Positions 54,928-63,949 of a stretch of 64,000 nt of DNA are shown here, in pieces. The stretch's first letter is position 1. Every line of letters starts with the position of its first letter. Where the stretch lies: positions 87,556 to 151,555 of the forward strand of contig JADLGO010000034.1 in the NCBI GenBank assembly GCA_020849275.1, in the 5' to 3' direction. The DNA comes from Chthonomonadales bacterium (lineage in GTDB: Bacteria; Armatimonadota; Chthonomonadetes; Chthonomonadales; CAJBBX01). Position numbers and translations under genes: made by a program. Under the pieces are notes generated by a model. It had not been told where the DNA came from and ran no database searches. It worked only from the letters and a program-made list of their open reading frames with translations.

Positions 54928-55884
54928 TCACCCCAGGCGGTAGACGCGCAGGGCGTTGTCGTGGAATAGCTTGCGGCGGTCGCCGGCCGGCCAGCCCGCC
55001 ACGATCTCCTTCGCCGCCAGCAGCCACTGCCGAAGAGTCGCCGCCGCCGTGCAGACCGGCCAGTCGCTCGCCCACACGATGCGGTTTCGTCCGAACGCTT
55101 CGGCGCAGTGGAGCACGATCGGCGCAAGGTCGGCGGGCTTCCACGCCCCCGGCTTCGCGGTCGCGACGATCCCGCTGACCTTGCAGTCCACGTTGGGGCG
55201 CCTCGCGATGGCGTCCATGTCGCGCCGCCACTGGCTCAGGTCCGTGGCCAGCACGCTCGGGTTGCCGCAGTGGTCCAGCACGAGCCGCGTGTCCGGGCAG
55301 AGCTCGGCCAGGCGCGCGCAGTCCGGCAGATAGGCGGCGGGGAGGCACACGTCGAAGGAGAGGCCGGCGCGGCCGAGCAGGCGGACGCCGCGCACGAACT
55401 CGTCGGAGAGGCAGTGGCCGCGCGGCGTCGACGGGACGTGCAGCACCTGCCGGACGCCCTTGACGCAGCGGACGCCGCGGAAGCGGGCCAAGTAGTCGGC
55501 AAAGGCCGGGTCGGCCGGGCGGCCGCCGACCACGGCTGCGACCATCGGGTTGTCGGGCCGCTCGCAGATCCCTACAACGTACTCGGCCTCGGCCACGTGC
55601 TGAGCGGGGTCGACGTCGACCTCCATGTACACCGTCTTCTGGATGGAGAGCCCCCCTGCCTCGCGCAGGTACTCCTCCATCAGGTGGCTACGCGCGAGAG
55701 GGCCGCCCCCGGCGAGCCACGGCGGGCGCAGCCTCTCCAGGTCCCAGAGGTGCTGGTGCGTGTCGATCACGGGCTCCACGATCGGCCTCCTCTCGGCGTC
55801 GGCGGCCAGGGCGGCCAGCAGCGCCGCGCCTCCCAGCAGCAGGTCGCGGCGTGCGAGGGGGGCGCGCGCCGGGCGCGCGCTCAT
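54928..55884 (-). CDS. Secreted amidohydrolase-2 protein, Tat-like signal
   Basis: 318 residues. A Tat-like signal (ARRDLLLGGAALLAALA) precedes a metal-dependent hydrolase with DTHQHLWD, LDHCGNPS and WASDWPV, typical of the amidohydrolase-2/lactonase group. Probably acts outside the membrane on a lactone or sugar derivative; it lies next to the large glycosidase gene. ATG with GGAGGAAG upstream. Confidence 0.87.
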   Translation of the reverse strand: MSARPARAPLARRDLLLGGAALLAALAADAERRPIVEPVIDTHQHLWDLERLRPPWLAGGGPLARSHLMEEYLREAGGLSIQKTVYMEVDVDPAQHVAEAEYVVGICERPDNPMVAAVVGGRPADPAFADYLARFRGVRCVKGVRQVLHVPSTPRGHCLSDEFVRGVRLLGRAGLSFDVCLPAAYLPDCARLAELCPDTRLVLDHCGNPSVLATDLSQWRRDMDAIARRPNVDCKVSGIVATAKPGAWKPADLAPIVLHCAEAFGRNRIVWASDWPVCTAAATLRQWLLAAKEIVAGWPAGDRRKLFHDNALRVYRLG

Positions 55885-56291
55885 CGCCGCTTCCTCCGGA
55901 TGCGGGGCGCCCGGCCGCCGGCGAACGCGCTCGTGGCGAGCAGCAGCCAGCCGAGCAGGAAAGCGACGCCCCCGACCGGTGTGACGACGCCAAGCGCTCG
56001 CGCGCCGCCGAGCGCCAGCGGATAGAGGCTGCCGCTGAAGAGCAGGACGCCGACGAGCATGACCCACGCCGCCGCGGCCGCGCGCCCGGGCCGGGGCAGC
56101 CGGTCGAGCGCGGCGCCGATGGCCAGCATCGCCAGCGCGTGGGCCATCTGGTACTCCGTTCCGGTGCGGTAGACCTCCAGCATGTCGGCGGCGATCCGCC
56201 CGCGCAGGGCGTGCGCGCCGAAGGCCCCCAGGCCCACCGCCAGGAAACCGGTCACGGCCCCCGCCACCACCACCGCCCTCGTCGCACTCAT
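55881..56291 (-). CDS. DUF423 membrane protein
   Basis: 136 residues of the YgdD/DUF423 family with four membrane helices and the conserved GLGAFGAHAL and QMAHALAMLAIG segments. Function unknown. An upstream GTG at 56300 is also possible. It overlaps the amidohydrolase start by ATGA, so the two are cotranscribed. Confidence 0.82.
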   Translation of the reverse strand: MSATRAVVVAGAVTGFLAVGLGAFGAHALRGRIAADMLEVYRTGTEYQMAHALAMLAIGAALDRLPRPGRAAAAAWVMLVGVLLFSGSLYPLALGGARALGVVTPVGGVAFLLGWLLLATSAFAGGRAPRIRRKRR

Positions 56292-56300
56292 TACCGACAC

Positions 56301-56570
56301 CGCCGTCCCCCTCTGGCAACGCGCCACCCCACGCGCATCGCCCATCCATTCGCCGCGCAGGGGCGCCTCCCCTCTCGCCCCGACCGTGGCCGCGCTGGCC
56401 CTGGCGCTGGTAGGTGGGTGCGGGAATGTGGGTTCGAAGCCCGAGTCTGGCGCTAATCATGCAGACCTCGTACCACGAGGCCCTACGGTAGGGCCCGCTG
56501 ACTGCGGCGCGATGGGGCGCCCGGAGAGGTCGTCGGCGCGCTCCTCGCTGCCTGCAAAGGACGGCGCGGC
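56301..56570. other. Intergenic region with tandem hairpins
   Basis: No gene supported. Two adjacent hairpins, CCTCGT-acc-ACGAGG (56465-56479) and GGCCCTA-cgg-TAGGGCC (56478-56494), overlap by two bases and may be alternative structures; they lie 77 nt before the decayed gene at 56571. Confidence 0.5.
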
Positions 56571-57159
56571 ATGTTCGGTCGACGGGGCGTTGTGCCCGTC
56601 TCTCTCTTGTGCCTGTGCGCGTGTCTGGCCCGGCCGGCCGCCGCCCAGGGCAACCACTGGGCGGTTAGCTACTTCACCACCGGCAGCATCAAGTGGCACA
56701 CCGTGACCACCGGCGGCATCCCCGCCTGCGGTACGCGCCCCCTGCTCCACCACGCCGGGATCGGCGGAAACGGCTGCCGGTGCGCCGATGCCACGCTGAC
56801 GGCGAACGTGACCGTGACGGCACCATGCGCGGCGGTACCGTGCGCGATACCACCGTCACCTACAACGCAGGCGAGTTCGGCAACTGGAGCGCCGCTTCGG
56901 GCTTCCACTGGTATGAGTCGCTGCACGGGAGCTGGATGGCCGGCTTCTTCGAGCCGACTCCGGTGCCCGAGTTGGCCATCCACTACGACCTGACCGAAGG
57001 GGGCACCACGGACCACCAGCCGGCACCGCCGCCTGCTACGGAACGTCTGGCTACGTCGGTCTGGGAACGTGGGAGGCCGACGCCCCCGATCACCCATGGA
57101 ATCCGCTCATCGATTACGCCGACATCCTCCGCCACTCGGCGACGCTGCCAGACCACTGA
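56571..57159 (+). pseudogene. Secreted protein broken by two frame changes
   Basis: Begins as a clear signal peptide protein (MFGRRGVVPVSLLCLCACL, then AAAQGNHWAVSYF). The frame is lost near 56815: reading resumes in the -1 frame at GTVRDTTVTYNAGEFGNW with GFHWYESLHGSWMAG, then again shifts -1 near 57020 into CYGTSGYVGLGTWE, ending at a TGA at 57157-57159. Each change is the same direction, as from a single-base deletion. It is either a decayed gene or two assembly errors. Function unknown. Confidence 0.65.
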
Positions 57160-57251
57160 GGGGCCCGCCTTGCCGGGCGCGGGGCGCCGCTCGCTCGTCC
57201 CGTGCTCGGCGACGCTGCGCCTGGTTCGCGGCTCTGGCTCTCATTGCTGTT

Positions 57252-57270
57252 AGGGGCCACTACGGCCCCT
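57252..57270 (+). terminator. 7-bp hairpin before the second broken gene
   Basis: AGGGGCC and GGCCCCT around a 5-nt loop, just 11 nt before the ATG at 57282. It could be a terminator for the broken gene upstream or control access to the GGAGG site that follows it. Confidence 0.4.
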
Positions 57271-57281
57271 CGGAGGCACCG

Positions 57282-58107
57282 ATGGACATCAGGTGTGCGC
57301 TTCACACGCTCGTAGCGCTGCTGCTCGCGCTCACAGCGGCCTGCGGAGCGGCTGGCGCTCAGGCACCAATCCGGTCCGACCGAATACGCGTACAATGCGG
57401 TCCAGCTGGACGCATCTCGGGTGTCATCCGGTTCGAGGCGGCCCGGCGACGCGTTGGCGTACTCCGGCGAGCTCCAAGCGACGCTGCGGACGGGCGCGAC
57501 GGGGCAGAGCCTCGCGCCCTTCCAGCACGTCCTGGAGCGCGCACCAGCCGGCGCGCGGGTCAGGGCCGTGCTCCACCATGCGCTGGGTGTGGCCCTGATG
57601 GAGTGGCGGTACCCGCGCTACCTGAGCGAGGACCGCGATCTGGGGCCAGAGCCCGAGCAGCACCTCAAGACGGCGCTGCGGCTCAACCCCGCGTTGCTCG
57701 TGGCACGTCTGGCCCTCGCCGGGTACTACGCGTGGCCCCGGAGCCCGAACGGGCACAGAGGGACCCTTGCCAGGGAGCAGTACGACACCGCGCTCGGGCA
57801 GCGTCCGGACCTGGCGCGCGAGATCCGGTACCTGCACGCCAGAACATGAGATCAGCCCGGTTACATGGCCCCGCGGGAATTCGCCAGGCTGAAGCGGATC
57901 GGAGTGACGCTACCCGATGACATGAGGGCGCTCCCCGAGAAGGCGATCGCAGAGCGCGCTGCGCTGACCGGCGACTACCCGGACTTCGCGCCCGCGTATG
58001 ACGCCATCGCGGTGGACTACGCTCTCCTGGGCGACATGGGCGCGTCCCATCGGTACCGCGCGCTGGCCGCCGCCGCCCGCAAGCGCGCAGGGGATTCCGG
58101 CGGCTGA
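57282..58107 (+). pseudogene. Exported TPR-like protein, disrupted
   Basis: Starts with GGAGG and a signal-like segment (HTLVALLLALTAACGAAG). The matching body is in the +1 frame from about 57361: EYAYNAVQLDASR, then helical TPR-like text such as LKTALRLNPALLVARLALAGYYA, ending at TGA (57847-57849). After it, still in that frame, helical sequence continues from MAPREFARLKRIG (57865) to 58107. So one frame change near 57340 and perhaps a stop codon disrupt it. The 57865-58107 part could also be a separate gene. Confidence 0.55.
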
Positions 58108-58240
58108 GCCAACACGGCCGCGAACGCTCGCCCGCCGTGTGGCGGGTGAGCACACCGCCAGATCGGGCAGGAGTGCGGCGCGCGGGGCCCGAACAGGCAG
58201 GGTGCGCCCCGATGCACGGCGGGCGCCGAGGAGCAGACAC

Positions 58241-58573
58241 ATGGAGACCGAGACCCGCGAGCCGGCGGTCCTTACCGAGCCCACCATCGAGATCGACGAC
58301 ACGCCCGACACCTCGGAGGGCGACGCCCCGCCGATCTTTGGCCGGTGCCCCGTGTGCTACAAACCGCTCTTCCCGCGGGACCGCTTCACCGGGGAGCCCA
58401 AGGCGCCCCCGCCCGGCACCGGTTACGAGAGCCGGGCGCGCTGCGGCGGGTGCGGCGCGATCCTCTGCTATATGGGCAACGGCAAGTGGCGCGTGCTCGG
58501 CGCCGATGACCTGGGCGACGACGATCGGCAGGCCGACCAGTTCGACCGCATGATGGGCTTCGAAGGCTCCTGA
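58241..58573 (+). CDS. Small zinc-ribbon-like protein
   Basis: 110 residues with two CxxC pairs: CPVC (about residue 36) and CGGC (about residue 69), a zinc-ribbon-like arrangement. The N-terminus is acidic and the C-terminus Asp-rich. Function unknown. ATG with GAGGAG upstream. Confidence 0.7.
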   Translation: METETREPAVLTEPTIEIDDTPDTSEGDAPPIFGRCPVCYKPLFPRDRFTGEPKAPPPGTGYESRARCGGCGAILCYMGNGKWRVLGADDLGDDDRQADQFDRMMGFEGS

Positions 58574-58673
58574 CGAGCGGGCACGGCAGACACACCCATC
58601 GCCAGGCCACCGCAGTCCTCCATCCGGGCGGCGCTGAGACGCGCCGCCGACACACCGCTGCCAGGAGGCACCG

Positions 58674-59486
58674 ATGAGCGCACCGCATCTCACCGACGAG
58701 CAGGCCGCCGCCTTCGAGCGCGACGGGTTCGTCGTCGTGCCCGGCCTGTTCGACTCCGAGGAAGTCGACCTGCTGAGCCGGATCGCGCGGGCCGACCACG
58801 GCCTTGCCCAGCAGGCCATCAACCGGCACGACACCGGCGGCAACGTGACCCGCCTCGCGCTCCGCAACACGCTCTCGGACGACGTGTACAGCGCGGTCGC
58901 GCGCTCGCGACGCATCGTGGACTCCATGGAGCGTCTCCTCGGCGGCGAGGTGTACCACTACCACCACAAGATGACCATGAAGGAGCCTCGAGTGGGCGGC
59001 GCGTGGGAATGGCACCAGGACTACGGCTACTGGTACGGCAACGGGTGCCTCTTCCCGTACATGGCGAGCTGCTACGTTGCCGTGGACGCCGCCACGCGCG
59101 AGAACGGATGCATGCAGGTGATTCGCGGCTCGCACCACATGGGCCGCGTCGACCACGGCACCGTGGCCGACCAGACCGGCGCGGACCTCGAGCGCGTCGA
59201 GCAGGCGCTGAAGCGGCTCGAGCTGGTCTACTGCGAGATGGCGGCAGGCGACGCCCTCCACTTCCACTCCAACCTGCTGCACCGCTCGGACGAGAACCGG
59301 AGCTCCCTCCCCCGTTGGGGCCTGATCTGCTGCTACAACGCGGCGCGCAACGACCCCTACAAGGAGCACCACCACCCGCGCTACACGCCGCTGGAGAAGT
59401 GGGCGGACGAGCGCGTCAGAGAGGTCGGCAGGCGGCAGTGGGAGGAGTTGGGCGCGCGCGCCGGCGCCTCGCCGCCCGCCCGGTAG
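58674..59486 (+). CDS. PhyH-family dioxygenase
   Basis: 270 residues. The iron site HxD is in WHQDYGYW and the distal His in SNLLHRSDEN, with Arg-containing LPRWGLI after. It is predicted to be an iron/2-oxoglutarate oxygenase. AGGAGG lies 5 nt before the ATG. It keeps HQD, unlike the HxG homologue at 23062. Confidence 0.87.
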   Translation: MSAPHLTDEQAAAFERDGFVVVPGLFDSEEVDLLSRIARADHGLAQQAINRHDTGGNVTRLALRNTLSDDVYSAVARSRRIVDSMERLLGGEVYHYHHKMTMKEPRVGGAWEWHQDYGYWYGNGCLFPYMASCYVAVDAATRENGCMQVIRGSHHMGRVDHGTVADQTGADLERVEQALKRLELVYCEMAAGDALHFHSNLLHRSDENRSSLPRWGLICCYNAARNDPYKEHHHPRYTPLEKWADERVREVGRRQWEELGARAGASPPAR

Positions 59487-59515
59487 CGGGCCGACGGCGG
59501 GAGCTGGAGCGAGCG

Positions 59516-61276
59516 ATGTCGACGGTTACGGTGATGGCGGCTCTGTGCGTGGCCGCTGGCGCGGGGCCACGCTCTGCGACGCTCGTGGCGCGGCCGACGC
59601 CGCCCACCCTGGCGGCGCTGGAGGCCGGGCCCGCCCGCATCCGGCCGCTCCAGGGCCACTCATTTCGCTTCACCCTGGGGGGCGCCTGGAGCCCCGCGGT
59701 CGCCGCCACCGTCCGCTCGACCGCCATCGCCGATCCCGAGCCGGGCATGAGCGCCGTCGGCGAGTGGGGCTACTCCTTCCACCACCTCAAGGGCGGCCAG
59801 GCGGACGGGGCCGGCTACCGGCACTACGGCGGCTACGCGCGCACGCCAACCACGCGCGCCGAGGCCATGGCCGTCGTCCGGCGCTACTACGACCGGCTCC
59901 GGACCGAGGCACTGGCCAGGGCCACCCCGGAGCAGCGGCGGTGCTTCGTCTCCATCAGCGGGCACTACTGCTACCAGCACTACGCTGGCATGTGGGGCTG
60001 CGACGTGGTCGGCAGCGAGGTGGGCGAGAACATCAACGGCGTCCAGCAGCACATCGCCTTCACGCGCGGCGCCGCACGGCAATTCGGCAAGCCCTGGCTG
60101 CTCGACTTCTCCTCATGGTTCGGCCCCTCCATCCTCGACGAGGACCCCGAGCGCCACTGGGGCGACAACTCCGGCCCCGACTATGGCCACTCGATCAGCC
60201 TGCACCGGCGCGCCTACTACGCCGGGTGGATGGCCGGCGCGAGCGTCGTGGTGGCGGAAGGCGGGACCCTCAACTGCTTCGCGAGCCAGAAGCCCGGCCC
60301 CGACGGCACGCTGCCGCTCTCCACTCTCGGCCGCGCGGCGGCGACCTTCGCACGCTTCGCGCGCCGCCATCCCGACCGCGGCGTTCCCTACGCGCCGGTC
60401 GCGCTCCTCCTTCCCGTGGACCACGGGATCTATCCTGGCTTTGGCGACAAGCTCGCCTGGAACGCCCTGCCCTACACGCGCGGCGACCAGGCGATCCTCG
60501 ACGCACTGCACGCCCTCTTCCCGGGCAGCAGCGGTGACCCGGCGCAGCCCGAACGGGCCGACCGCCAACCCCTCGACCCGACGTGGACCGACCCCGACTA
60601 CATGCACACGGAGGCGCTGCGCATGGTGGCGTCGCCGCACGGCGACATCGCGGACGTGCTGCTGAGCAGCGCACCCGAAGCGGTGCTGCGGGCGTACCCG
60701 CTCACGGTGCTGGCCGGCGACTACCGGCCGAGCGCGGCCCTCGCCGCGCGGCTCGGTCGCTATGTGGCTCGCGGCGGGACGCTCGTGCTGGACCGCGCCA
60801 CGCTCGCCCGCGGTGTGCTGCCCGTGGCCACGGCCCGCGGGCTGCCGTTGCCGCCCGCGGGCGGGTTCGTGCGCGCCGCGCGGGGCCAGGGCGCCGTCGT
60901 GGTGATGGCCGATTGCGGCCCGGAGGCACCGACCGCGAGCCGGCCACTCTCGCGCGTGCTCGCGCGCGCCCGCGGCGAGTTGATCCCCATCGCGGTGACC
61001 GGCACGCTGGAGACGCTCTACAACCGCACGCGCGACGGGTGGCTCGTGACGCTCATCAACAACGGCGGAGTGCGCAAGCGGTTCCGCGAGGCGGTCCGGG
61101 TCGACCCGCGCGCCACAGTAACGGCCAGCCTGCGCTACACCGGCCCGGGCCGCGTTCGGCGCGCGGTGCTCTGGGGCGAAGAGGGCGATCGGCCGCTCTC
61201 CGCCAGCCCCACGCAAGTGACCGTGGGGCCCGGCGAGGTGCGAATCGTGAGGCTCGTGACGCGCGACGACGACTGA
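59516..61276 (+). CDS. Secreted glycosidase-like protein
   Basis: 586 residues with a short N-terminal hydrophobic signal-like segment (MSTVTVMAALCVAAGAG). The body contains ISGHYCYQHYAG, a glycosidase-like barrel with LLDFSSWFGPS, and a late beta-galactosidase-like glutamine-amidotransferase-fold section (about 370-500) with VLAGDYRPS. The substrate is unknown. It starts 29 nt after the PhyH stop, so it may be co-transcribed. Confidence 0.72.
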   Translation: MSTVTVMAALCVAAGAGPRSATLVARPTPPTLAALEAGPARIRPLQGHSFRFTLGGAWSPAVAATVRSTAIADPEPGMSAVGEWGYSFHHLKGGQADGAGYRHYGGYARTPTTRAEAMAVVRRYYDRLRTEALARATPEQRRCFVSISGHYCYQHYAGMWGCDVVGSEVGENINGVQQHIAFTRGAARQFGKPWLLDFSSWFGPSILDEDPERHWGDNSGPDYGHSISLHRRAYYAGWMAGASVVVAEGGTLNCFASQKPGPDGTLPLSTLGRAAATFARFARRHPDRGVPYAPVALLLPVDHGIYPGFGDKLAWNALPYTRGDQAILDALHALFPGSSGDPAQPERADRQPLDPTWTDPDYMHTEALRMVASPHGDIADVLLSSAPEAVLRAYPLTVLAGDYRPSAALAARLGRYVARGGTLVLDRATLARGVLPVATARGLPLPPAGGFVRAARGQGAVVVMADCGPEAPTASRPLSRVLARARGELIPIAVTGTLETLYNRTRDGWLVTLINNGGVRKRFREAVRVDPRATVTASLRYTGPGRVRRAVLWGEEGDRPLSASPTQVTVGPGEVRIVRLVTRDDD

Positions 61277-61293
61277 CGGCGCCGCCCTCCGCG

Positions 61294-62472
61294 TCAGCGC
61301 GCTGCCATGCCGTCCAGCTCCGCGAAGAGGCGATCCAGGTCCTCGGCCGCGTTGAAGTGCGCGGCGGAGATTCGCAGCGCGTTGTGGTGGGGCACGTGGC
61401 GCGTGTAGATGGCGTGGTCGCGCTGGAGGGCGGCGACCAGCGCCCCGGCGTCGCCGCCCTCGACGGAGAAGCTAACCAGCCCTGACGACTCCGCGAAGCC
61501 GACGGGCGTGTGAAGCCGCAGCCACGGGCGGTCGACGATGCGCCGCTTGGCGTCGTCGGTGAGCGCCGCGACATGGGCGCGCGCGCGGTGCCAGCCGAGC
61601 CCTTCCAGCCAGTCCAGCGCGCCCAGTAGGCCCACTGGGAGCGCGTAGGAGCGGGTGCCGAACTCGAAGCGCGCCCCCGTGGGCCAGGGCTCCGCGATTC
61701 CCCGCTCGAAGTCGGCGAGGCGCAGCGATCCGGCGCCGACATGGGCGGGCGAGAGCGCGGCCATGCGATCGCGGCGCGCATAGAAGAATCCGGTCCCCTG
61801 CGGCCCGCAGAGCCACTTGTGCCCGTTCCCGGTGTAGAAGTCGCAGCCGATCCCTCGCATATCCACATCGAGCACGCCCACGGCCTGCGCGCCATCGAGG
61901 AGCGAGAGCACGCCGCGCCCACTCGCCCACGCGGCCATGGCCGCCGCCGGGAGCCGCGTGCCCGTCTCGCACGACACGTGGCTCGCGACGACCATTCGCG
62001 TGCGCGGGCCGGCGGCCTCGTCCAACCGGCGCGCCATCGCCGCCGGGTCCGGCGACACGCTCACCTGGCGCAGCCGCACGCCGCGGCGGCGGCGCAGGTA
62101 GAGGAGTGGGTGAAGCTGAGCCGCGTGCTCCTCGTCGGTGGTGATCACCTCGTCGCCACGGCGCCAGGCGAGGCCGGCCAGCGCCAGGTTGGTGCCGTCC
62201 GTCGCGTTACCCGTGATCGCGATCTCCTCCGGCTCGGCGTGGAGGAGGGCCGCCAGGCGCGCCCGGGCCCGCTCCCTCGCACCGGCCAGGTCCATTCGGC
62301 ACGCGACGCCGCCCTCCTCGAGGGCGCGGGTCGCCTCCAGAAGCGCGTCGAGCGCCGGGGCGGCCATGGGGCCGTAGGTACCCGTGTTGAGGTAGACAGC
62401 CTCGCGAAGCACGGGAAACGCAGCGCGAACGGCCCGGCTGTCAAGCGGCGTGGCGGTGTTCGTGGCGCCCAA
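61294..62472 (-). CDS. Class V PLP-dependent aminotransferase
   Basis: 392 residues. The PLP Lys is in GNGHKWLCGPQGTGFF, and TGNATDGTNLAL and SHVSCETGTRLP match the class V fold of isopenicillin N epimerase/cysteine desulfurase-like enzymes. The substrate is undetermined. The start is a TTG at 62472 with GGGAGG upstream, 23 nt after the Gfo/Idh gene; upstream frame is antisense to the latter. Confidence 0.85.
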   Translation of the reverse strand: MGATNTATPLDSRAVRAAFPVLREAVYLNTGTYGPMAAPALDALLEATRALEEGGVACRMDLAGARERARARLAALLHAEPEEIAITGNATDGTNLALAGLAWRRGDEVITTDEEHAAQLHPLLYLRRRRGVRLRQVSVSPDPAAMARRLDEAAGPRTRMVVASHVSCETGTRLPAAAMAAWASGRGVLSLLDGAQAVGVLDVDMRGIGCDFYTGNGHKWLCGPQGTGFFYARRDRMAALSPAHVGAGSLRLADFERGIAEPWPTGARFEFGTRSYALPVGLLGALDWLEGLGWHRARAHVAALTDDAKRRIVDRPWLRLHTPVGFAESSGLVSFSVEGGDAGALVAALQRDHAIYTRHVPHHNALRISAAHFNAAEDLDRLFAELDGMAAR

Positions 62473-62495
62473 TCCTCCCTCCCGCGCGCCGCCGG

Positions 62496-63539
62496 CTACG
62501 GCCCGTAGTCCACGCGCTCCCATCGCTTGCTCGTCATGGAGCGGTACGCGGCGTCCAGGATGCAGTTGACTACGTACCCGTCCTCGAAGGTCTCGCGCGG
62601 CATCGTGCCGGAGGCCACGCACTCCACGAAGTGCTTCATCTCCTCGCGGTAGCCGTAGACCCAGGCCTCGTCGACGGGCGGGAAGAGCCATCCAGTCTCC
62701 GACTCTCCCTTCTCCACCACATAGCCGGCGCCCGGGCGCGAGAAGACACGGATCGGCGTCTCGCGGCAGACGTCCGTGAAGATGGCGCCCTCCGTGCCGT
62801 AGACCTCGTTTCGCAGGTCCAGCCCGCCGCGGGCCACCCAGCTCAGCTCCGACTGGCCGAGCTCGCCGCCATCGAAGCGCATCAGGAGAACGGCGCTATC
62901 CTCGGCGTCGGTGCGCTCGCGGTGGTGGAGCGTATCGCCCCAGGCGAGGACCTCCGCCACCGGGTTCTCTTTCCCCACGAAGTAGCGCGCCGCCTCGACC
63001 GTATGGCAGCCCATGTCCAGCAGCGCGCCGCCTCCGGCGAGCTCGCGGTTCCAGAACCACGCCTCGTGCGGGCCCGAGTGGGCCTCGCGCGACCGCACGG
63101 TCAGCACGCGCCCGATGCCGCCGCTCTCGATGGTGTTGCGTGCCTTGATGACGGCCGGGCTGAACACCTCCGTCTCGGCATAGCCGTGCAGGACGCCGGC
63201 GGCCCGCACGGCGTCGCGCATCTCGCGCGCCTCCGCCGCGCTCCGGGCCAGCGGCTTGGTGCAGACGACGTGCTTGCCGGCTCGCGCGCAGGCGACGGCA
63301 AGGTCGCGGTGGACGAAGTTCGGTACACCGAGAACCACCAGGTCCACGTCCCGCCGGGCGAGGACGCCCTCCACGTCGCCGGTTGCCTCCGCGATGCCCC
63401 AGCGCTCCGCGAAGGCGCGCGCGTGCTGGGCGTTGGGCGACGCGACGACGGGCACCTCCCAACCCGCAACGTCGCGCAGCCCCTGCATGTAGAAGTTGCT
63501 GACGAAGCCGCTCCCGATGAGTCCGATGCGAACCGTCAT
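62496..63539 (-). CDS. Gfo/Idh/MocA-family oxidoreductase
   Basis: 347 residues. The NAD-binding start IGLIGSGFVSNFY and the catalytic-site Lys-Pro in CTKPLARS are clear; the C-terminal domain has the typical GGGALLDMGCHT. It oxidises or reduces a sugar or cyclitol; the substrate is unknown. AAGGAGG precedes the ATG. It is followed 23 nt on by the aminotransferase, suggesting amino-sugar synthesis. Confidence 0.92.
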   Translation of the reverse strand: MTVRIGLIGSGFVSNFYMQGLRDVAGWEVPVVASPNAQHARAFAERWGIAEATGDVEGVLARRDVDLVVLGVPNFVHRDLAVACARAGKHVVCTKPLARSAAEAREMRDAVRAAGVLHGYAETEVFSPAVIKARNTIESGGIGRVLTVRSREAHSGPHEAWFWNRELAGGGALLDMGCHTVEAARYFVGKENPVAEVLAWGDTLHHRERTDAEDSAVLLMRFDGGELGQSELSWVARGGLDLRNEVYGTEGAIFTDVCRETPIRVFSRPGAGYVVEKGESETGWLFPPVDEAWVYGYREEMKHFVECVASGTMPRETFEDGYVVNCILDAAYRSMTSKRWERVDYGP

Positions 63540-63656
63540 GACGCCCTCCTTGCGGCGTCGGCGCGCCGCGTCCCACCTGTTCCGCGCCAGCGCCTCCAAG
63601 AGCGCCGGTGGCTTCCGTGCCGTTGTACCCCGGACCGCGAGGCCGCGCCGCCGGCA

Positions 63657-63685
63657 TTGACAGGTCCGCTTGTCTCGTGTACCAT
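63657..63685 (+). promoter_or_regulatory. Sigma-70-type promoter near the window end
   Basis: TTGACA (63657-63662), 17-nt spacer, TACCAT (63680-63685). It drives the exported-protein gene and is divergent from the Gfo/Idh gene. Confidence 0.75.
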
Positions 63686-63754
63686 GGCGGTAACGATTGC
63701 CGTGCGTCCCGACGTGTGGAGGCAGCGATGCCTGCTCGCGTGATCTCCTGGCCC

Positions 63755-63867
63755 CTTCCACCGCGCCCGACGGTCTCCGCCGGAAGCCGCCCACGCCGCC
63801 CTTCGGCACCACCACCTTCCGCTTCGGAGCTTCCACCGCGCCCGGCGCTCGCCGCCGGAAGCCGCCC
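63755..63867 (+). repeat. Direct 38-bp repeat in the leader
   Basis: Two copies (63755-63792 and 63830-63867) matching at 35 of 38 bases, offset by 75 nt, each ending in GCCGGAAGCCGCCC. They lie in the 5' leader between the promoter and the gene at 63950. The in-frame open region from 63728 would translate each as LPPRPxxxAGSRP. Confidence 0.7.
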
Positions 63868-63949
63868 CGCCACGCGCGCTCCGCCCCTGCCGCGGGCTCC
63901 CTGCCACCGGCTCGTACCCGGTTCTGTCGATGAAGAGAGGACCAGGAGG

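Noticed and set aside
56425..56455. tRNA-like T-arm (GGGTTCGAAGCCC)
   Set aside because: No matching acceptor, D or anticodon arms could be formed upstream.
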